Assembly: GCA_948496895.1 (NCBI GenBank)
Contig: CAOOJO010000196.1
Span: forward strand, 1-5,725
Direction of reading: 5' to 3'
DNA: 5,725 bases
From: an uncultured Acetatifactor sp.
GTDB lineage: Bacteria > Bacillota > Clostridia > Lachnospirales > Lachnospiraceae
Part shown: in pieces, positions 4,152-5,725 of the stretch
Numbering within the stretch: the stretch's first letter is position 1
Layout of the letters: each line of letters starts with the position of its first letter
Translations under genes and position numbers: made by a program
The notes under the pieces: model-generated
What the model saw: the letters and a program-made list of their open reading frames with translations, nothing else
What the model was told of the DNA's origin: nothing
The model's database searches: none

Positions 4152-5725
4152 AGAACATAGAAGTGCAGGGCTTCAAGTCCTTTGCCAACAAGATAAATTT
4201 TCAGTTCCACAATGGAATCACGGGAATCGTAGGGCCCAACGGCAGCGGCAAGAGCAATGTGGCCGACGCGGTGCGCTGGGTCCTGGGAGAGCAGCGGGTG
4301 AAGCAGTTGCGCGGCGCCAGCATGCAGGATGTCATTTTCTCGGGCACAGAGAACAGAAAACCTCTCAGCTACGCCTATGTGGCCATCACGCTGGACAATA
4401 CGGACCACCAGCTGGCCACCAGCTTCGACGAGGTGACGGTGGCAAGGCGCATCTACCGTTCCGGAGAAAGTGAATATCTGATCAACGGCAGCCCCTGCAG
4501 ACTGAAGGACGTGAATGAGCTGTTCTACGATACCGGCATCGGCAAGGAGGGTTACTCTATCATCGGCCAGGGCCAGATCGACAAAATCCTGAGCGGCAAA
4601 CCCGAGGAGCGCAGGGAGCTTTTCGACGAGGCCGCAGGGATAGTGAAGTTCAAGCGCAGGAAAGCCGCGGCCCAGACCAAGCTGGAGAATGAGAAGCAGA
4701 ATCTCATCCGCGTCAACGACATCCTGTCCGAGCTGGAGAAGCAGTTAGGCCCTCTGGAGCGCCAGTCCGAGACGGCAAGGCTGTACCTGCGCAAGCGGGA
4801 GGAGCTGAAGCGCTACGACGTGAACGTCTTCCTGCTGGAGAACGCTCGCCTCAGAGAGCAGCTCGGGGGCGTGGAGGAAAAGCATGCCCTGGCCAGCAGG
4901 GAGCTTGCCGAGACCAGCCAGGCTTACGAGGGCATCCGGGAGGAATACGAGCGGATTGCGGAGGAACTGGAGAAGCTGGAGCGCTCTATCGAGGAAAACA
5001 GGAGCACCGTGACGGATGCCGGCCTTACCAGGGGCAAGCTGGAAGGCGAGATGAACGTGCTGAAGGAGCAGATCAATTCCGCCCGGGGGAGCGAGGCCCA
5101 TCTGAACAACAGGCGCAGCGCCCTGGAGGAGGACATCGCCGCCAGAGAGCGGGACAGGGAGGCCCTGCTTTCCGAGAAGGGGGATACGGACGCAAAGGTT
5201 CAGGATATCACCGCGCTGGCCGATGCCGCCAGGCACAGGCTGGAGGAGGTCCAGACCAGGATAGAAGAGCTGAATAACAGCATTGAGACCGGGAAGAATA
5301 CCATCATCGGGGAGCTGAACCAGCGGGCGACGATCAAGTCCAAGCTGGGGCGCTTCGACACCATGATGGAGCAGGTGAAGATTCGCAAGGCGGAGCTTCA
5401 GTCCAGGCTTCTGCGGGCGAAGTCCGACGAGGCGGCCAGAGAGGAGACCCTCAGGGGCCTGGAAGCGGAATTTGCCGCCGTCACGGAGGAAATCCGTCTC
5501 CTGAACGAGAAGGAAGCGGCCATGGAACAGGAGCTGGGCGGCTTCCGACAGGCCCTGACCCAGAAGGACGCCGCCCTGCAGGAGGCCAAGAGCGCCTACC
5601 ACATGGAGAAATCCAGGCTGGAGGCCCTGTCCAACCTGGCGGAGCGCTATGAGGGCTACGGCGGCAGCGTCAAGAGGGTCATGGAGCAGAAGGAGCGGAA
5701 TGAGGGCATCGTAGGCGTGGTGGCG
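4142..5725 (+). CDS. smc: Chromosome segregation protein SMC, N-terminal part (3'-truncated by the window edge)
   Basis: Smc is the ATPase core of bacterial condensin; with ScpA and ScpB it loads on the origin region and extrudes DNA loops to compact and segregate the chromosome. The window holds 528 codons of a protein usually near 1,180 aa. The head domain contains Walker A GPNGSGKSN (31-39), the Q-loop region in IIGQGQIDKIL (140-150) and the conserved ERRELFDEAAGIVKFKRRK (156-174). From about residue 170 the sequence becomes heptad-like and rich in E, K, R, L and Q, forming the first long coiled-coil arm to about residue 500. The last residues, YEGYGGSVKRVM to GIVGVVA, look like the entry to the hinge. 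The signature motif, Walker B and return coil lie beyond the window. The ATG at 4142 is preceded by AGGG (4131-4134) at 7 nt and overlaps the rnc end by 10 nt, so translation is probably coupled. Confidence 0.97.
   Translation, partial: MYLKNIEVQGFKSFANKINFQFHNGITGIVGPNGSGKSNVADAVRWVLGEQRVKQLRGASMQDVIFSGTENRKPLSYAYVAITLDNTDHQLATSFDEVTVARRIYRSGESEYLINGSPCRLKDVNELFYDTGIGKEGYSIIGQGQIDKILSGKPEERRELFDEAAGIVKFKRRKAAAQTKLENEKQNLIRVNDILSELEKQLGPLERQSETARLYLRKREELKRYDVNVFLLENARLREQLGGVEEKHALASRELAETSQAYEGIREEYERIAEELEKLERSIEENRSTVTDAGLTRGKLEGEMNVLKEQINSARGSEAHLNNRRSALEEDIAARERDREALLSEKGDTDAKVQDITALADAARHRLEEVQTRIEELNNSIETGKNTIIGELNQRATIKSKLGRFDTMMEQVKIRKAELQSRLLRAKSDEAAREETLRGLEAEFAAVTEEIRLLNEKEAAMEQELGGFRQALTQKDAALQEAKSAYHMEKSRLEALSNLAERYEGYGGSVKRVMEQKERNEGIVGVVA

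Noticed and set aside
4745..5602. 285-codon open frame on the minus strand
   Set aside because: It lies wholly antisense to the smc coiled-coil region, whose GC-rich, Glu/Leu-heavy codons leave the opposite strand free of stops. The protein is Leu/Pro/Gln-rich with no recognisable domain.
1..5725. Mobile element, CRISPR array, tRNA/rRNA, defence or novel system
   Set aside because: There are no terminal repeats with a transposase, no repeat-spacer pattern and no RNA gene signature. Every gene of the window belongs to a well-known family in normal context.

Overview
The window looks like chromosomal core sequence from a fairly GC-rich Clostridia member, most likely a Lachnospiraceae-type Firmicute. 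The basis is gene order (yceD/DUF177, rpmF, plsX, acpP, rnc, smc), strong AGGAGG-type ribosome binding sites, sigma-A-type promoters, and protein styles such as the L32 N-terminus MSICPKNKSSKSRRDKRR. The family-level placement is inferred from remembered sequence style, not from a search. All seven genes lie on the + strand, and both edges cut a gene.

Layout: (1) 2-1096 is the C-terminal four fifths of a MATE-family multidrug/cation antiporter. (2) 1097-1171 holds a promoter with both hexamers at perfect consensus and a 17-bp spacer. (3) 1172-1871 is a two-gene unit, the DUF177/YceD protein and ribosomal protein L32 (rpmF, 59 aa). It is closed by a strong intrinsic terminator at 1900-1924. 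(4) 1872-2078 is a 207-bp intergenic region with that terminator, a small inverted repeat and a probable second promoter. (5) 2079-5725 is plsX, acpP, rnc and the first 528 codons of smc, apparently one operon. The gaps are 16 nt (plsX-acpP), 101 nt (acpP-rnc) and a 10-nt overlap (rnc-smc).

Functional logic: YceD and L32 belong to 50S/23S rRNA biogenesis. PlsX and acyl carrier protein feed acyl chains into phospholipid synthesis. RNase III processes rRNA and structured mRNAs. Smc organises and segregates the chromosome. This is the widespread growth-linked grouping of ribosome, membrane and chromosome genes, here without fabD/fabG between plsX and acpP.

I found no phage, insertion sequence, CRISPR array, tRNA, rRNA or defence system, and no evidence for a wholly new system. 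The most interesting non-coding signal is a long three-segment imperfect hairpin (3345-3409) just upstream of the RNase III gene, a plausible RNase III autoregulatory or processing site.
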